Source: Numenius arquata
Lineage: Eukaryota; Chordata; Aves; Charadriiformes; Scolopacidae
Assembly: GCF_964106895.1 (NCBI RefSeq)
Contig: NW_027415351.1
Coordinates: 124,001 to 188,000, forward strand
Reading direction: 5' to 3'
Length of the DNA stretch: 64,000 nucleotides
Within the stretch, counting starts at the first letter, position 1. Every line of letters begins with the position of its first letter. Below, in pieces: positions 16,827-30,258 of this stretch. The notes beneath the pieces are model-generated. The model was not told the origin of the DNA. It worked only from the letters and a program-made list of their open reading frames with translations, and searched no databases. A program made the translations under genes and the position numbers.

Positions 16827-19454
16827 AGATGGGGACTACCTCTGGACACGTGTTAATCCCGGTCAGGTGTCCTCGGGATACAGATGGTCTGCGCTTCCTG
16901 CTCTGACAAGACAGAAGCGATGAGCTTCAGGATGAGCTCCTGAAGACAAGAAAGAGGCCAGGTGCCGGGGTTCTTGTCTCTTTGTTTGTTTGTTTGTTTG
17001 TTTGTTTTGGGCGGGGGGTGGCGGGCGGGCGGGCGTGTGGCTTCCAAAACAGGGTGCGCGGTTGACTGCAGGTGGCAGCCTGCAGAGCTCTTTTGCTGCC
17101 TGACCTCGCCTTTTCTTTGTCACTCCTCTTTCATGGCATCTGCGCTGAAAGCCGGGGCGGTCAACGAAGAGACGTGGACAAAACGGGACGAACCGGCGCC
17201 GCTTCTGCCTGTTTTCCAGGCTTTGCCACGAACCAAGGAGCATCATCAGCCTCGTCACTGGTGGCGGCGAGTCCTGAGGTGGCTTAGGTGAGTCGAGCCT
17301 TCCAGGAACGTCCGTTGTCCGTAGCCTACGGCGTGTCATTTGGACGTCAGTCGGAAGGAGGTTTCCCTTTCTGAAAGGGCACCGGTTTCTCGTGCCAAGC
17401 GGTTGCCTCTCCTGAAGTTCCCACGAGAGGGGATCCTCGGAGACGATGCGCTGGGCAGCAGAAGTCATCAGCGAGGAGACGTCGCGCGCTCTATTAAATA
17501 GGGACAAAAAGAAAGACGATGTCCTTCCAAAGGCCCGAGCGCGGCACCTCTTCCGACGGCCGATGGCATGGCCGGCCTTTGGGCTCTGGGTCCCCCGTAA
17601 CAGCGGGGACACGGCCAAACCCTGTTCCTCTGCGTGTTCGGCACAGCCAAAAGCCTTGGCCGGTCCGCCGGTCGTTTTCGGTAGCCTGGTGGATCGCGGC
17701 ACCGGGGATTGGATTTCCCCCCGCCAAAAGTACAGCCGTTTGGGGAATCTCTTACCTTCCTGGTTTTTTCTATCGTAAAGGAGACTTTAAAAAAAGGGTT
17801 AAAGTCGTATAACGTGCAAACTGACTTGCAGGCTTTAAACGGCAACCGTCCACCGGCTGTAGCCTACAGCGTCTTAGGCGTCCCTAAGCGGCGAGGTATT
17901 TGTTCCAAATCTTTGAAAAGAGAGGCGACTGAAGGTAACGGGTTGGGTTTTTGGTTGGGTTTTTTTTCTAGTTTTTTTGTTTTTTGTTTTTCCCCCCCCT
18001 TTTCTTTAGGCGGAGCGCTCTGAAGAACCTGATTTCTGCCTGGCTTTCAGCGGCGCGTTTCCCCGGCAGTGCGGTAGCATCTCTCTCGGGCAGTGCCGCC
18101 GGCCAGATGTCCCTCCTCCTTGGGTAGGAGAGAAAGCAGCCCCCGGTCAAATGACAACTGCGCGTTCTGGAGACGGAGAGCGCAACGGTGGGGGTTCGGA
18201 GCTGTGCCAGTTGAATTCGCGCCGAAGAAAAAGTCCGAGGCTTTTCTAGCGTGAGTATTTTTCTTGGCCGTATCTAAACGCGCGCAGAGCTTTCCAGCGG
18301 CAGGGAAAGGGAAGGGAGGAGGCGCTTCCCCCCAGCGGGCGGAGGGTTTGTTACGCTGTTAGGCTGAGAAGGTGTTGCAAGTGGCACGGGTCAGTCTGAA
18401 TAGGGACCTGAAGCGTCGGGATGGCTCCGGCTTTGGCAGGCCGTGCCGTCTTTGGAGCGGAGCTGTTTCCCCGCAATCCTCCTGTAGCTCAGCTCCTGTC
18501 CTGTCCCTCGGCCGGAGGGAATTCCTCTACTCTCTTCGGTGCTCTTTCGTTTGATGATGCTGATCTCCGGTTGGGGTTTGCTGTTTGTTTTGCAGGTGCC
18601 TCGTTGTCCGCGTCTCGTGCTGCTCGACAGATGCCCCGGCCCGGGTTTGCAGCCGGTGGTGGAGCCGCCTGAGGGGAAGGGGCCAGCCCTGGGTCTGGTC
18701 GTTCGGTGCATTTTTTGGGGCGAATTAAAAAAACCGGTGTGTGTGGGGGGGGGGGTGGTGGTGTGATGATGTCATTTGGGGCAGCCGGATGTCAGCGGGG
18801 GAGCGACGGTGCGGCGGAGGAGCAGGTGAGTGGGGGTTAAGTGGGGTTCCCCCCACAAGAGGGTGGGTCACGGCCCCCAAACGCCTGAAAACTTGGTGCG
18901 GGGCAGGTGGTTGGGGTTTTGGGCGGTGGTGTTTAAAAAATGTTAAAAGCTGTATATGCGGGGGTGAGGCACTGGAGTAGAGAACAATCTCTCATTTTTC
19001 TGTGTGTTGAAAAATAATATTCCCTTACGTATATAAAAGGAGTTCCAAATACCAACCCGTATCTCTAAGGATTCTGTATTATTTAATGGGAGTTTAGACG
19101 ACGGAAAGATTTTTGAAAAGATTTATTTATAAAGAGAGATTGAAGCGTCAAAGCGGATGTCTGGACAGGTCGCTAGTCCAATTGGATGTTGTCTATCTAT
19201 CGTGCGTGTTAATCTGTAAGTCTAAACAGATGTGACTCTTAGCAGACGTTCTGTCGAAGTGTATCAAGAGCATCCGTTTTCCCTAAGTCTTACCCACGGG
19301 TCGGTCAGTGCGGAGGCGTAAACGCCTGTGCTGTAGATGGTTCCAGACTGCAAAGAGAGCCTATCGCTAGAAGGGATTTCCAAACTGGCCCTCCCCTCTG
19401 CTCTCTCTTGCCGGCGTCCAAGCGCTTTCAAAAGCGCTTTAAGCAGGAGTGTTG

Positions 19455-20310
19455 ATTCCCAGGAGGATAGGGAAGCTCTACAGAGAGACTTAGGTAGATT
19501 GGATCGTTGGGCCAACATCAGTGGTATGAGTTTCAACAAGGGCGAGTGCCAGGTTCTGCGCGTGGGCCACAATAACCCCGAGCAGCGCTACAGGCTTGGG
19601 GAAATGTGGCTGGAAAACCACCTGGAAGAAAGAGACCTGGGGGTGCTAATGGACAAGCGGCTGAACGTGAGCCGGCAGTGTGCCCAGGTGGCCACGAAAG
19701 CCAACGGCATCCTGGCTTGTGTTAGAAACAGCGTGAGCAGCAGAAGTAGGGAGGCGATTGTGCCCCTGTACTCGGCACTGGTGAGGCCGCACCTGGAGTA
19801 TTGCGTCCGGTTTTGGGCACCTCAATCCAAGAGAGATGTCGAGGTGCTGGAGCGAGTGCAGAGGAGGGCAACGAAGCTGGTGAAGGGCCTGGAAAACAAA
19901 TCCTATGAAGAGCGGTTGAAGGAGCTGGGACTGTTTAGTATGAGGAAGAGGGGGCTGAGGGGAGACCTCGTCACTCTCTAAAACTACTTGAAAGGACACT
20001 GTAGAGAGGTCGGTGCTGGTCTCTTGGCACGGGTAGGTAATGACAGAACGAGAGGGAACGGCTTCAAGCTCCAACAGGGTAGGTTTAGACTGGACATTAG
20101 GAAAGAATGTTTCACAGAGGGAGTGGTCGGGCATTGGAACAGGCTACCCAGGGAGGTGGTCGAGTCACCATCCCTGGATGTGTTTAAGAACCGTCGAGAT
20201 GTGGTGTTGGGGGATATGGTGTAGGGGAGAACTTTGTAGAGTAGGGTAGATGGTTGGACTCGATGATGCCAAGGGTCTCTTGCAACCTAGACGATTCTAT
20301 GATTCTATGA
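19455..20310 (+). mobile_element. CR1 LINE 3' end, plus strand, U2
   Basis: Same truncated insertion as in U1, inherited with the unit. It has a G in the GAGTGCC position shared with U1, while U3-U7 have the CR1-like AAGTGCC. Confidence 0.92.
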
Positions 20311-20752
20311 AAAGCAGCCCCTTCCCCCGTTTCCCCTCCCGCCCTGGGGAGCTGGATCGGTGCAGCGGGACAGGAGGAAAAAAACGCAGCCCCGTTTTCC
20401 TGCAGGGACGCAAAGCTCCCCGATGTCTCTGTGGTGGATAAGGCGGCACCCCCGCCTGCCTTCCTGGACGCCGGCGGACTGGCTGCTGTCGCCCCCACGG
20501 CCCCCGGGGCCACGCGCAGAGCGCCGCGGCGTCCCTGGGGCTGGTTGCGGGGCGAACACCGGAGGTTTTTGGCGCCGAGGCGACGGCTGCGGCTGCCCGG
20601 ACTGCGAGCGGGGACAGGGCAGAGAGCGGGAAGGCCTGCCCGCCGGTAAGTGGTCACGGTCCCTGGGTGGAGGGAAGCGGGCTGAGAGCGGTCACCGCTC
20701 ATGGCCCCGGTGAGGTCTCAGAGGGGGACAAGGAAGGGGGCGTGGGCGTGGG

Positions 20753-21505
20753 CGCTGTCCGGCTGCCCGGTGCTTTCCGGCCGCTGCGGACCGGTCCGCA
20801 GCGATTTCTGGGCTGGCCGCCGTTTTCCCCCGGCCCCCTCCGGTTCCGGAGCGGCTCGGCCCGCCCATACCGCGCGCCCATTGGTCGCGGTGCCGTAAGC
20901 GGCGTCCGTCCTCTAGGAGCCCCCGTCCCATTGGTCGGTCGCGCCGTCAATCTCCAGCGCCTCCCAGTCCGGCCAATCGGAGCGCGGCAGGCGATCCGAC
21001 CAATCGGAGCGGGGCGGTCGCGTTGTGATTGGCTCGTCCTCCTGTCAATCCGCCCGGGGGCGGTTGCCATGGTGAGGAAGCCCCGCCCGGTCGCGCATGC
21101 GCAGTAGTAAGGACGGCGCCGCCCTCACTACTGCGCATGCGCCACAGGGCGGGGCGTCCTCACCATGGCAACCGCCCCCTGGCGGATTGACAGGAAGACG
21201 AGCCAATCACAGCGCGACCGCCGCGCTCCGATTGGTCGGATCGCCTGCCGCGCTCCGATTGGCCGGGGTGGGAGGCGCTGAAGATTGACGGCGCGACCGA
21301 CCAATGGGACGGGCTCCCCGAGGACGGAAGCCGCTTCCGGCGCCGTGACCAATGGGCGCGCCGCATGGGCGGGCCGAGCCGCTCCGGAAGCGGAGGGGGC
21401 CGGGGGAAAATGGCGGCGCGCGCAGAAGCGGCTGCGGCGCGGCGCGGACCGCACCGCACCGCACCGGACCGGCGCGGGCGGAAAGCACCGGGCAGCCGGA
21501 CAGCG
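20753..21505. promoter_or_regulatory. Palindromic CpG island, U2
   Basis: Same mirrored arms and CCAAT/NRF1 arrangement as U1. It has C rather than T in the GC-box flank that differs in U1 and U3. Confidence 0.75.
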
Positions 21506-21592
21506 TCGCGGTGCCGCTGGACAGCGTCGCGGTGCCGCTGGACAGCGTCGCGGTGCCGCTGGACAGCGTCGCGAGGCAGCTGGACAGCGTCG
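21499..21592. repeat. 21-bp VNTR, U2 (4.5 copies)
   Basis: Three standard copies, then one variant copy (GCGAGGCAGCTG ending, 21562-21582), then a half copy. Confidence 0.95.
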
Positions 21593-22589
21593 AGGCCAGC
21601 GGGGGGGCGCGGGGAAGGCGGCCGGGGTCCCGAGGCGGCTCCGAGGGGAGACGGCGTTGCGGGGGGGCGGGCTGAGGCGTCTGGGGAGGTGCTCGCGGCT
21701 CCCGGGGCTGGCAAACGGGCTCGCGTGGCTGGTGTTGGGGCTTCAGCCGGAGAGGGAGTCGTGTGGCTTTGGGCTGAGGGGCGGGGGTGGAGTCCGGCGT
21801 TTTGGGGACTTGAGCAGAGGCTCAGCGGCTGGGTTTTGGGGCTCGGAAGGGGGCAGTAAGTGATGCGGTTCGGGGGCGGAGAGCAGAAGCCGTTTTGGCT
21901 GGTTCTGCAGGGGGGGTGGGCAGGAGGGCGTTGGGGGCTGCGGGGGAAAGCAGGGGCTGGGCGGGCTGCGGGGTGCTCAAACAGCAGGTGAGGTTTTCAA
22001 ATCTGCAACTTGTAACTGTTGCAGCTTTGTTCTGGCTTCCTCCATTTTTGCAAAAGCTTCTGTTGCTAGACAGAGCATTCCTCTGTGTATCAGCTACTTG
22101 AGCTAGTTTATTTCAATGCGTCTGATCAGGTTTGTCTGTTGAGCAAAGTGGCATTTAAAGGTGACGTTTCACCGGATGCCAGCGGCTGTGCCTTATTTCC
22201 AGTATAAAGATGTATTCCCCAAATATCAGAGTGGGATATAACAACTGCAGCTGGTCAAAAGTAACACTGAAATGCAAAATTTAGAATTTCTTTTTTCCCA
22301 TTGGCTCCTCCTCAGTATGAACACAAAGTTAATTTCTATTCTTAATTCCTATTTATGCTACATATATGAAGGATGAACGCGAGGAAAGGAGACCATAAAA
22401 TACTGGCCTATTGCTATTTGTATGCTGTGCTTTGAACAGAAGAGACAAAACTGTCCTTTTTGTGAAATAATACTGGCTGTATCAGTGCCGTCCTCGTGTT
22501 TTTATTCAAAAATGTGAGATTTGTTGCCCCGAATGGTGAGAGTAGTTTTTGTTAATGGAAGTCGCAAGAGGTTCTGCCACCTTAAAAAC

Positions 22590-23233
22590 CATAGAATCGT
22601 AGAATGGTTAGAATTGGAAGGGACCTTCAAGATCATCGTGTTGCAGCCCCCCTGCCTTGGGCAGGGACGCCTCCACTAGAGCGGGTTGCTCAAAGCCCCG
22701 TCCAGCCTGGCCTTAAACACTTCCAGGGATGGGGCATCCACAGCTTCCCCGGGCAACCTGTTCCAGTGCCTCACCACCCTCACGGTAAAGAATTTCCTCC
22801 TAACATCTAGTCTGAATCTCCCCTCTTCCGATTTAAAACCGTTACCCCTTGTCCTGTCGCTACCTTTCCCGACAGAGAGTCCCTCTCCGGCTCTCCCGTA
22901 GGCTCCCTTCAGATATTGGAAGGCTGCTCTGAGGTCTCCCCGGAGCCTTCTCTTCTCCAGGCTGAACAACCCCAGCTCTCTCAGTCTCTCTTCACAGGGG
23001 AGGTGCTCCGTCCCTCCGATGGTTTTCGTGGCCCTCCGCTGGGCCCCTTCCAACAGGTCCACGTCCTTCCCGTGTCGAGGACTCCAAAGCTGGACACCGT
23101 ACTCCAGGTGGGGTCTCGCGTGCGCAGAGTAGAGGGGGGTAGAATCGCCTCCCGTGACCCGCTGGCCACGCTTCTCTTGATGCAGCCCAGGGTGGGGTTG
23201 GCTTTCTGGGCTGCCAGCGCGCGTTGCCGGCTC
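22590..23233 (-). mobile_element. CR1 LINE 3' end, minus strand, U2
   Basis: Same insertion as in U1, with a few substitutions shared with U3-U6 rather than U1 (for example in the DVRRKFF position). Confidence 0.93.
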
Positions 23234-23365
23234 GTACTGACGTGTAATAATGCTACTGATGTACCGTTAGCAGCCTCGTGTTAAAAGAAGCAAGAAGCTG
23301 TAATATCCTTAATTTAGACAGTTTTTACGTGAAATGGTGCATCCTCACTGTTTTGTCACTTTCAG

Positions 23366-23485
23366 GAGCGAGCAATTGACCGAGAGCACGAGAGAGACCT
23401 TTTCCAGCAAGAGATAGGGAAGCCGGAACAACAGCTTAAGGTTCCACAAAGGATTCGGCCTGTCAGCGAGCATCAAACCGGAGAG
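23366..23485 (+). pseudogene. AKAP9-like: AKAP9-like exon A, U2
   Basis: Open 40-codon exon with the same splice sites as U1. Exon B of U3 follows 1.88 kb downstream. Confidence 0.65.
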
Positions 23486-25368
23486 GTAACGCGCGCTATT
23501 GCTTGTACTCAAGGGATCTAAATGGTACGCTGACAGCCGTTCGGATACCCTAGGGAAGCTGTTTTATGGTGTCCCTAACCTGCATCCGTTCGCAAGGCAG
23601 GAAAGGAAATCCCCCGAGATGAAAGGCTACGGTGTCGGGGGAACGTGGGGAAAGTGTGTTCTGGGTGTTTTTTGAGTCGGTCGGTTGGATGTTTTTAGTA
23701 GCAGACACACAGAAGCCTCGTAACTTTCAAAAAGACTCCCTCGCGTAACTTAATTTAGAAAATGGGGTTTTCAAAAGCCCGTGGAAACATTCAGGACTCC
23801 TGTAGCGATTCCCCCTGCTCTTGCGTCCTTTTGTGACATCCTGTTGGTAGCACGGGTACGGGCACCGCAGGAACGCAGTGACCAAGGGGTCACAGCCGAG
23901 ACGTAGCGGCGCTCTCTGCGTGCGCCTCCCCGGGAGACGTCTGTCTCCCCTGAAACAATCTGGTGACCGCAGAAGGGCAGCTCGAGGAAGTCACAGCAAC
24001 CTCTTAGGCCCAGCAAAAGCCAGAAAAGCGACAGCGGTGCAAACGCTGTGTATTGTGAAGCTTTTTGCCTGTTTTGTTTGGTGACCTTTGGGTCAATTAA
24101 ACTGCATTTTATTTTTTGGTGGGTTTTCTCCTGTCTTGCTTTTAGAGCAAGGCTGATATTTTTGCGTGATTCTCTCGCCCGATTTTCAGTCTTCAGCTTC
24201 TTCTCAGGTGGCACTGCGATTTTCAAAGAAAAGCTCTTCCTTTCGGTTCAGTTCAGTTGCTGTCGTTCGGTTCTTAAATGGTAGCAACGTTTAGTATTCT
24301 ATATTAGATAGTTTATGACCACAGACAGTAATGGGACATACATGGATAGACGTGAAATGTAAGTTGTCAAAATATTTATTGCCCTACAATTCTCGGAGGT
24401 AGGGGTGTGTTTCCTGGGGTTTCAAAATCTATTTCACTAAAAAGGTTTGTAACAAATCCTGCAAAGTGTTCAGCCCGTACCGGGCGACCTGGCTGTCGTC
24501 AGCCTGTGCGTACAAGGAGTGGTGGGCCATTAGCCGAATGTGTGTTAACCGACACGCGTGGAGCAATTCCGCATCCGTCTGCTTCTGTGGCAAAGCGGGT
24601 GCCCGCTCCTGTCCTACGGACACGTTCCACAGAGGGGGGAGGCACAATTAGTTTTCCTGAATCCGGGATGTTCGTTTTGAGTTCGTTTTGTGATGCGTCT
24701 CCTCATAATTTGAGGCATGGGCAGCGTGTGAATTCCTAGTTAAAATTCTCACAGTTAAAAAGGCAAAACTTCTCCCGAGAAAAAAAATTTCAAATTTGAT
24801 TGCATAATGAAACGAGGCCTGTTTTTCTGCACAGAAACGATTTGTGGGAATCGTCCTGAATTACAAGCGTGTATACCCAGATGTGTACACTCCAAGTTGG
24901 CAGATAGGCTGCAGCAGAAATGTAAAGCATGCTTTAAGGTGAAAGATGGCTGTAACTGTGATGAAAACTTTAAGGTTCGTACTAGATGCTTTTAAAGTAG
25001 GATTTTTCACAGGCAGGCGCAGCGGCAATTTTAGAGCCGAGTGGTGCCGAATATTATCCATTTACAGACAGAATTCTCGGTACTGTCTTAGATTTACATC
25101 GAATTTCTATCAAATGAGCCACCTAGCCTTCCTATATAGTATATTTTGGTGCCCCGATATTACTTGGCGTATTTCATAAGTATACCTTTTATGGCCGTTT
25201 CTCGTGCTTTTCCGAGAGAGCTGCTTTACTTTTTCATAGTTGCACGGTTTTTGAATGCCTCTTCTGCCTTTCAGATCTTCTCTTTCTCCTACGCCTTAAA
25301 TACTCGTACAAGAACAAGCAGAAAATGTTATGTGCAGCTGTAACGTGCTTTGGGGTTTTTTTTGGTAG

Positions 25369-25488
25369 GATGAAATGGAAATACTGGGACTGGCGATCCA
25401 GAAGTCTGAAGAAGCCACCGTAAAGGACCGTCCCAGTGACTACCGTCGAGTTAGGATTATTAAAAGCACCAAAGCGACACGCTCGTAG
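25369..25488 (+). pseudogene. AKAP9-like: AKAP9-like exon B fragment, U3
   Basis: TAG acceptor and open frame to a stop at the end, as in U1. It lies 1.88 kb after exon A of U2 (ends 23485). Confidence 0.55.
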
Positions 25489-28120
25489 AGATGGGGACTA
25501 CCTCTGGACACGTGTTAATCCCGGTCAGGTGTCCTCGGGATACAGATGGTCTGCGCTTCCTGCTCTGACAAGACAGAAGCGATGAGCTTCAGGATGAGCT
25601 CCTGAAGACAAGAAAGAGGCCAGGTGCCGGGGTTCTTGTCTCTTTCTTTGTTTGTTTGTTTGTTTGTTTTGGGCGGGGGGTGGCGGGCGGGCGGGCGGGC
25701 GTGTGGCTTCCAAAACAGGGTGCGCGGTTGACTGCAGGTGGCAGCCTGCAGAGCTCTTTTGCTGCCTGACTTCGCCTTTTCTTTGTCACTCCTCTTTCAT
25801 GGCATCTGCGCTGAAAGCCGGGGCGGTCAACGAAGAGACGTGGACAAAACGGGACGAACCGGCGCCGCTTCTGCCTGTTTTCCAGGCTTTGCCACGAACC
25901 AAGGAGCATCATCAGCCTCGTCACTGGTGGCGGCGAGTCCTGAGGTGGCTTAGGTGAGTCGAGCCTTCCAGGAACGTCCGTTGTCCGTAGCCTACGGCGT
26001 GTCATTTGGACGTCAGTCGGAAGGAGGTTTCCCTTTCTGAAAGGGCACCGGTTTCTCGTGCCAAGCGGTTGCCTCTCCTGAAGTTCCCACGAGAGGGGAT
26101 CCTCGGAGACGATGCGCTGGGCAGCAGAAGTCATCAGCGAGGAGACGTCGCGCGCTCTATTAAATAGGGACAAAAAGAAAGACGATGTCCTTCCAAAGGC
26201 CCGAGCGCGGCACCTCTTCCGACGGCCGATGGCATGGCCGGCCTTTGGGCTCTGGGTCCCCCGTAACAGCGGGGACACGGCCAAACCCTGTTCCTCTGCG
26301 TGTTCGGCACAGCCAAAAGCCTTGGCCGGTCCGCCGGTCGTTTTCGGTAGCCTGGTGGACTGCGGCACCGGGGATTGGATTTCCCCCCGCCAAAAGTACA
26401 GCCGTTTGGGGAATCTCTTACCTTCCTGGTTTTTTCTATCGTAAAGGAGACTTTAAAAAAAGGGTTAAAGTCGTATAACGTGCAAACTGACTTGCAGGCT
26501 TTAAACGGCAACCGTCCACCGGCTGTAGCCTACAGCGTCTTAGGCGTCCCTAAGCGGCGAGGTATTTGTTCCAAATCTTTGAAAAGAGAGGCGACTGAAG
26601 GTAACGGGTTGGGTTTTTGGTTGGGTTTTTTTTCTAGTTTTTTTGTTTTTTGTTTTTCCCCCCCCTTTTCTTTAGGCGGAGCGCTCTGAAGAACCTGATT
26701 TCTGCCTGGCTTTCAGCGGCGCGTTTCCCCGGCAGTGCGGTAGCATCTCTCTCGGGCAGTGCCGCCGGCCAGATGTCCCTCCTCCTTGGGTAGGAGAGAA
26801 AGCAGCCCCCGGTCAAATGACAACTGCGCGCTCTGGAGACGGAGAGCGCAACGGTGGGGGTTCGGAGCTGTGCCAGTTGAATTCGCGCCGAAGAAAAAGT
26901 CCGAGGCTTTTCTAGCGTGAGTATTTTTCTTGGCCGTATCTAAACGCGCGCAGAGCTTTCCAGCGGCAGGGAAAGGGAAGGGAGGAGGCGCTTCCCCCCA
27001 GCGGGCGGAGGGTTTGTTACGCTGTTAGGCTGAGAAGGTGTTGCAAGTGGCACGGGTCAGTCTGAATAGGGACCTGAAGCGTCGGGATGGCTCCGGCTTT
27101 GGCAGGCCGTGCCGTCTTTGGAGCGGAGCTGTTTCCCCGCAATCCTCCTGTAGCTCAGCTCCTGTCCTGTCCCTCGGCCGGAGGGAATTCCTCTACTCTC
27201 TTCGGTGCTCTTTCGTTTGATGATGCTGATCTCCGGTTGGGGTTTGCTGTTTGTTTTGCAGGTGCCTCGTTGTCCGCGTCTCGTGCTGCTCGACAGATGC
27301 CCCGGCCCGGGTTTGCAGCCGGTGGTGGAGCCGCCTGAGGGGAAGGGGCCAGCCCTGGGTCTGGTCGTTCGGTGCATTTTTTGGGGCGAATTAAAAAAAC
27401 CGGTGTGTGTGTGGGGGGGGGTGGTGGTGTGATGATGTCATTTGGGGCAGCCGGATGTCAGCGGGGGAGCGACGGTGCGGCGGAGGAGCAGGTGAGTGGG
27501 GGTTAAGTGGGGTTCCCCCCACAAGAGGGTGGGTCACGGCCCCCAAACGCCTGAAAACTTGGTGCGGGGCAGGTGGTTGGGGTTTTGGGCGGTGGTGTTT
27601 AAAAAATGTTAAAAGCTGTATATGCGGGGGTGAGGCACTGGAGTAGAGAACAATCTCTCATTTTTCTGTGTGTTGAAAAATAATATTCCCTTACGTATAT
27701 AAAAGGAGTTCCAAATACCAACCCGTATCTCTAAGGATTCTGTATTATTTAATGGGAGTTTAGACGACGGAAAGATTTTTGAAAAGATTTATTTATAAAG
27801 AGAGATTGAAGCGTCAAAGCGGATGTCTGGACAGGTCGCTAGTCCAATTGGATGTTGTCTATCTATCGTGCGTGTTAATCTGTAAGTCTAAACAGATGTG
27901 ACTCTTAGCAGACGTTCTGTCGAAGTGTATCAAGAGCATCCGTTTTCCCTAAGTCTTACCCACGGGTCGGTCAGTGCGGAGGCGTAAACGCCTGTGCTGT
28001 AGATGGTTCCAGACTGCAAAGAGAGCCTATCGCTAGAAGGGATTTCCAAACTGGCCCTCCCCTCTGCTCTCTCTTGCCGGCGTCCAAGCGCTTTCAAAAG
28101 CGCTTTAAGCAGGAGTGTTG

Positions 28121-28976
28121 ATTCCCAGGAGGATAGGGAAGCTCTACAGAGAGACTTAGGTAGATTGGATCGTTGGGCCAACATCAGTGGTATGAGTTTC
28201 AACAAGGGCAAGTGCCAGGTTCTGCGCGTGGGCCACAATAACCCCGAGCAGCGCTACAGGCTTGGGGAAATGTGGCTGGAAAACCACCTGGAAGAAAGAG
28301 ACCTGGGGGTTCTAATGGACAAGCGGCTGAACGTGAGCCGGCAGTGTGCCCAGGTGGCCACGAAAGCCAACGGCATCCTGGCTTGTATTAGAAACAGCGT
28401 GAGCAGCAGAAGTAGGGAGGCGATTGTGCCCCTGTACTCGGCACTGGTGAGGCCACACCTGGAGTATTGCGTCCGGTTTTGGGCACCTCAATCCAAGAGA
28501 GATGTCGAGGTGCTGGAGCGAGTGCAGAGGAGGGCAACGAAGCTGGTGAAGGGCCTGGAAAACAAATCCTATGAAGAGCGGTTGAAGGAGCTGGGACTGT
28601 TTAGTATGAGGAAGAGGGGGCTGAGGGGAGACCTCGTCACTCTCTAAAACTACTTGAAAGGACACTGTAGAGAGGTCGGTGCTGGTCTCTTGGCACGGGT
28701 AGGTAATGACAGAACGAGAGGGAACGGCTTCAAGCTCCAACAGGGTAGGTTTAGACTGGACATTAGGAAAGAATGTTTCACAGAGGGAGTGGTCGGGCAT
28801 TGGAACAGGCTACCCAGGGAGGTGGTCGAGTCACCATCCCTGGATGTGTTTAAGAACCGTCGAGATGTGGTGTTGGGGGATATGGTGTAGGGGAGAACTT
28901 TGTAGAGTAGGGTAGATGGTTGGACTCGATGATCCCAAGGGTCTCTTGCAACCTAGACGATTCTATGATTCTATGA
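28121..28976 (+). mobile_element. CR1 LINE 3' end, plus strand, U3
   Basis: Same insertion, with a private C at 28934 close to the tail. Confidence 0.92.
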
Positions 28977-29418
28977 AAAGCAGCCCCTTCCCCCGTTTCC
29001 CCTCCCGCCCTGGGGAGCTGGATCGGTGCAGCGGGACAGGAGGAAAAAAACGCAGCCCCGTTTTCCTGCAGGGACGCAAAGCTCCCCGATGTCTCTGTGG
29101 TGGATAAGGCGGCACCCCCGCCTGCCTTCCTGGACGCCGGCGGACTGGCTGCTGTCGCCCCCACGGCCCCCGGGGCCACGCGCAGAGCGCCGCGGCGTCC
29201 CTGGGGCTGGTTGCGGGGCGAACACCGGAGGTTTTTGGCGCCGAGGCGACGGCTGCGGCTGCCCGGACTGCGAGCGGGGACAGGGCAGAGAGCGGGAAGG
29301 CCTGCCCGCCGGTAAGTGGTCACGGTCCCTGGGTGGAGGGAAGCGGGCTGAGAGCGGTCACCGCTCATGGCCCCGGTGAGGTCTCAGAGGGGGACAAGGA
29401 AGGGGGCGTGGGCGTGGG

Positions 29419-30171
29419 CGCTGTCCGGCTGCCCGGTGCTTTCCGGCCGCTGCGGACCGGTCCGCAGCGATTTCTGGGCTGGCCGCCGTTTTCCCCCGGC
29501 CCCCTCCGGTTCCGGAGCGGCTCGGCCCGCCCATACCGCGCGCCCATTGGTCGCGGTGCCGTAAGCGGCGTCCGTCCTCTAGGAGCCCCCGTCCCATTGG
29601 TCGATCGCGCCGTCAATCTCCAGCGCCTCCCAGTCCGGCCAATCGGAGCGCGGCAGGCGATCCGACCAATCGGAGCGGGGCGGTCGCGTTGTGATTGGCT
29701 CGTCCTCCTGTCAATCCGCCCGGGGGCGGTTGCCATGGTGAGGAAGCCCCGCCTGGTCGCGCATGCGCAGTAGTAAGGACGGCGCCGCCCTCACTACTGC
29801 GCATGCGCCACAGGGCGGGGCGTCCTCACCATGGCAACCGCCCCCTGGCGGATTGACAGGAAGACGAGCCAATCACAGCGCGACCGCCGCGCTCCGATTG
29901 GTCGGATCGCCTGCCGCGCTCCGATTGGCCGGGGTGGGAGGCGCTGAAGATTGACGGCGCGACCGACCAATGGGACGGGCTCCCCGAGGACGGAAGCCGC
30001 TTCCGGCGCCGTGACCAATGGGCGCGCCGCATGGGCGGGCCGAGCCGCTCCGGAAGCGGAGGGGGCCGGGGGAAAATGGCGGCGCGCGCAGAAGCGGCTG
30101 CGGCGCGGCGCGGACCGCACCGCACCGCACCGGACCGGCGCGGGCGGAAAGCACCGGGCAGCCGGACAGCG
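29419..30171. promoter_or_regulatory. Palindromic CpG island, U3
   Basis: Same structure. It carries T at 29754, as in U1, and a private base next to the second left CCAAT box. Confidence 0.75.
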
Positions 30172-30258
30172 TCGCGGTGCCGCTGGACAGCGTCGCGGTG
30201 CCGCTGGACAGCGTCGCGGTGCCGCTGGACAGCGTCGCGAGGCAGCTGGACAGCGTCG
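30165..30258. repeat. 21-bp VNTR, U3 (4.5 copies)
   Basis: Same three standard plus one variant arrangement as U2. Confidence 0.95.

Larger units (their letters stand above)
8659..23471 (+). repeat. Macrosatellite unit U2, interrupted by a provirus
   Basis: The unit sequence 8659-8719 continues at 14859 after a 6135-bp provirus and a 4-bp target duplication, so the unit itself is 8674 bp. It shares the 14-bp absence and 26-bp presence with U1. Private changes include a CAG instead of TAG acceptor before the AKAP9-like exon B (16704-16706) and a TGA in the GC-rich frame near 21811. Confidence 0.95.
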
